Below, piece after piece: positions 62,701 to 64,000 of a stretch of 64,000 nt of DNA (position 1 is its first letter; every line of letters starts with the position of its first letter). Under the pieces are notes generated by a model that was given only the letters and a program-made list of their open reading frames with translations, had not been told where the DNA came from and searched no databases. This DNA comes from Apus apus. Lineage: Eukaryota > Chordata > Aves > Apodiformes > Apodidae. Position numbers and translations under genes: made by a program. The DNA is taken from the NCBI RefSeq assembly GCF_020740795.1, contig NC_067299.1:7548001-7612000 (forward strand), read 5' to 3'.

Positions 62701-64000
62701 TGACCTAGCTTAAATGAAAATACTCCAGAAACTCAGCAACTGCCAGCCCCATAATAATAACTGAATCATTAAATAAAGATATGTCTTAAGGAAAAATATT
62801 GTTAAGGCCCCAAAATGGTTTTGCTCTGTTTGGAATTTTAATAATGGTAGGCAGGTTTAACTGGAGCTCCTAATGATACAAAGATCTTGCAATCCTATCT
62901 GTAGCTAAGATAACAAGCCTGGGACCTAAACAAAACTATTAAGAGGCCATTCTTCTGCTCAGAATGGTGTATCTTTACTTTTAAAGCAGATCATTAAAAG
63001 TAATATCTAAGGAAAACTCCATCTGTTTTCCATTGAGCATACACTTGGCTTTTTTGGCTTTTTTTTTTTCCCCCTAAGATTGCATGAAGCTTTGCAGCAC
63101 ACAGTGCTGACACCTTCACAATGCAACAGGACAAGCCAACCTTTGATGCAGTTCCTTTGTTCAGGGAAGTTAAATATTGGGTATATCTGGATCTATTAAT
63201 GTAAAGCTGAACTTTTGGACCTTTCATTTCTTTCATATCCAGGAACTGCAAAGATGTACAAACATGGCAGTGATGTAATAAATTTCAGGTCACACTGACC
63301 TGCCCAGGTCTGAGTTTGCAGACCATAAAGGTTATTTTACAAAGCATTAGCAATAAAAGCTAAAACTTATCACTCTGTTCTCTATACTCAGCTAAATGGG
63401 AATTTCTGTGTCCTGTTAAGACACAGGGTCTATGACACAAATTTGGGCAGTTGTGATCCCTACAGACACTCCTACAGTTCTCTAGAACATGAGCCCAGAG
63501 AAGATATACATGCAATTTCCATTACTAAGTAATTAATTTGCCAGTTCCAGAAAAACCTTGTAGTATCAGGTCAACAAACATTTTATGGTAAGTGCTGTTG
63601 AAGCCCAGTTTCCAACAAACTTGTGTCTGAAGGATTTACTCAAGTGTAGATTTTCAATTGTCTTAGAAGGGTTTTCCTTCCTTATTTTCTACACAGACAT
63701 GGCTACTGATAGTAATTAATTTTTTTAGGAATTTCATAACTATGAGACTTCTCTCATTCTCACAGATGTGGCTGAAAATGGTCAATGGCTTAAGAAGGGA
63801 CAGGTGAGATAAACTGACACACGGGGAGACATATCTTCTTATAGTCAGCATAACAGTCAAAATTAAGTATGAAGGTGGAATAACATGGCAAAGAGATCAC
63901 TAACAGCACTTGTGTGGTGAGCAGGAATGTGTGTGTACTTCTGTTCTGGTCATATGAGCACATGCTATGTGGCTCTTTGCTGCAGCATTTGCTGAAGTTC
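56800..64000. other. Region downstream of IFT22 with no recognised gene
   Basis: I see no exon of a known family on either strand. In mammals FIS1 lies next beyond IFT22, but its TPR-like sequence is not visible here. Contents noted are a possible distal AATAAA (57778), a purine-rich stretch near 58185-58280, a short CAAA repeat near 58697-58713 and a 187-codon open frame at 60487-61050 with no resemblance to known proteins. Confidence 0.65.
57778..57783 (+). terminator. Possible distal polyadenylation signal
   Basis: AATAAA in the context CTCAATAAACC, about 2 kb beyond the IFT22 stop codon. It may serve a long 3' UTR form or be a chance hexamer. Confidence 0.25.

Noticed and set aside
56720-64000. 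Search for FIS1, the mammalian neighbour beyond IFT22
   Set aside because: No FIS1-like exon was seen on either strand, so it lies further right or elsewhere in this genome.

Overview
This is vertebrate nuclear DNA, most likely from a bird. The genes are split into short exons with GT/AG introns, there are two isolated CpG islands, and the repeats are CR1 LINE fragments plus old MIR-like SINE relics. One CR1 fragment (54845-55072) has the typical avian CR1 3'-end text. The species cannot be named from the sequence alone. No bacterial-type operon, CRISPR array, tRNA, rRNA or intact mobile element was found.

Two genes can be supported, in head-to-head orientation. On the minus strand, covering about 1-38000, is the 5' part of COL26A1 (collagen XXVI alpha 1, formerly EMID2). 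Exon 1 (37951-37800) encodes the signal peptide and N-terminus, and exons 2 (15523-15401) and 3 (5266-5163) encode the EMI domain. Splice phases 2/2/1 join the exons into one continuous frame of 126 residues. Introns 1 and 2 are about 22.3 kb and 10.1 kb. The exons for the collagenous part lie beyond the left edge. On the plus strand, 52916-55770 is a complete five-exon IFT22 (RABL5) gene encoding a 186-residue Rab-like small GTPase of the intraflagellar transport B complex. It has a compact promoter with E-box, CCAAT, E2F-like and palindromic RFX X-box motifs.

Region by region: 1-5162 is COL26A1 intron 3 (partial), 5267-15400 is intron 2 and 15524-37799 is intron 1. A CpG island over COL26A1 exon 1 spans about 37370-38480. 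From 38500 to 52550 is intergenic DNA with an unusually readable ancient CR1 block (42900-43720), a second CR1 relic (45000-45400) and MIR-like relics. The IFT22 CpG island and gene span about 52560-56720. From 56720 to 64000 I see no gene.

The two genes have unrelated jobs, one in extracellular matrix and one in cilium assembly. Their divergent adjacency matches my recollection of the mammalian COL26A1-IFT22 order, so this looks like conserved synteny rather than functional coupling. I did not find a convincing new biological system. The points most worth checking are the IFT22 promoter architecture, an in-frame upstream ATG, the preserved ancient CR1, two long unexplained ORFs, and two GC-rich patches inside COL26A1 introns.
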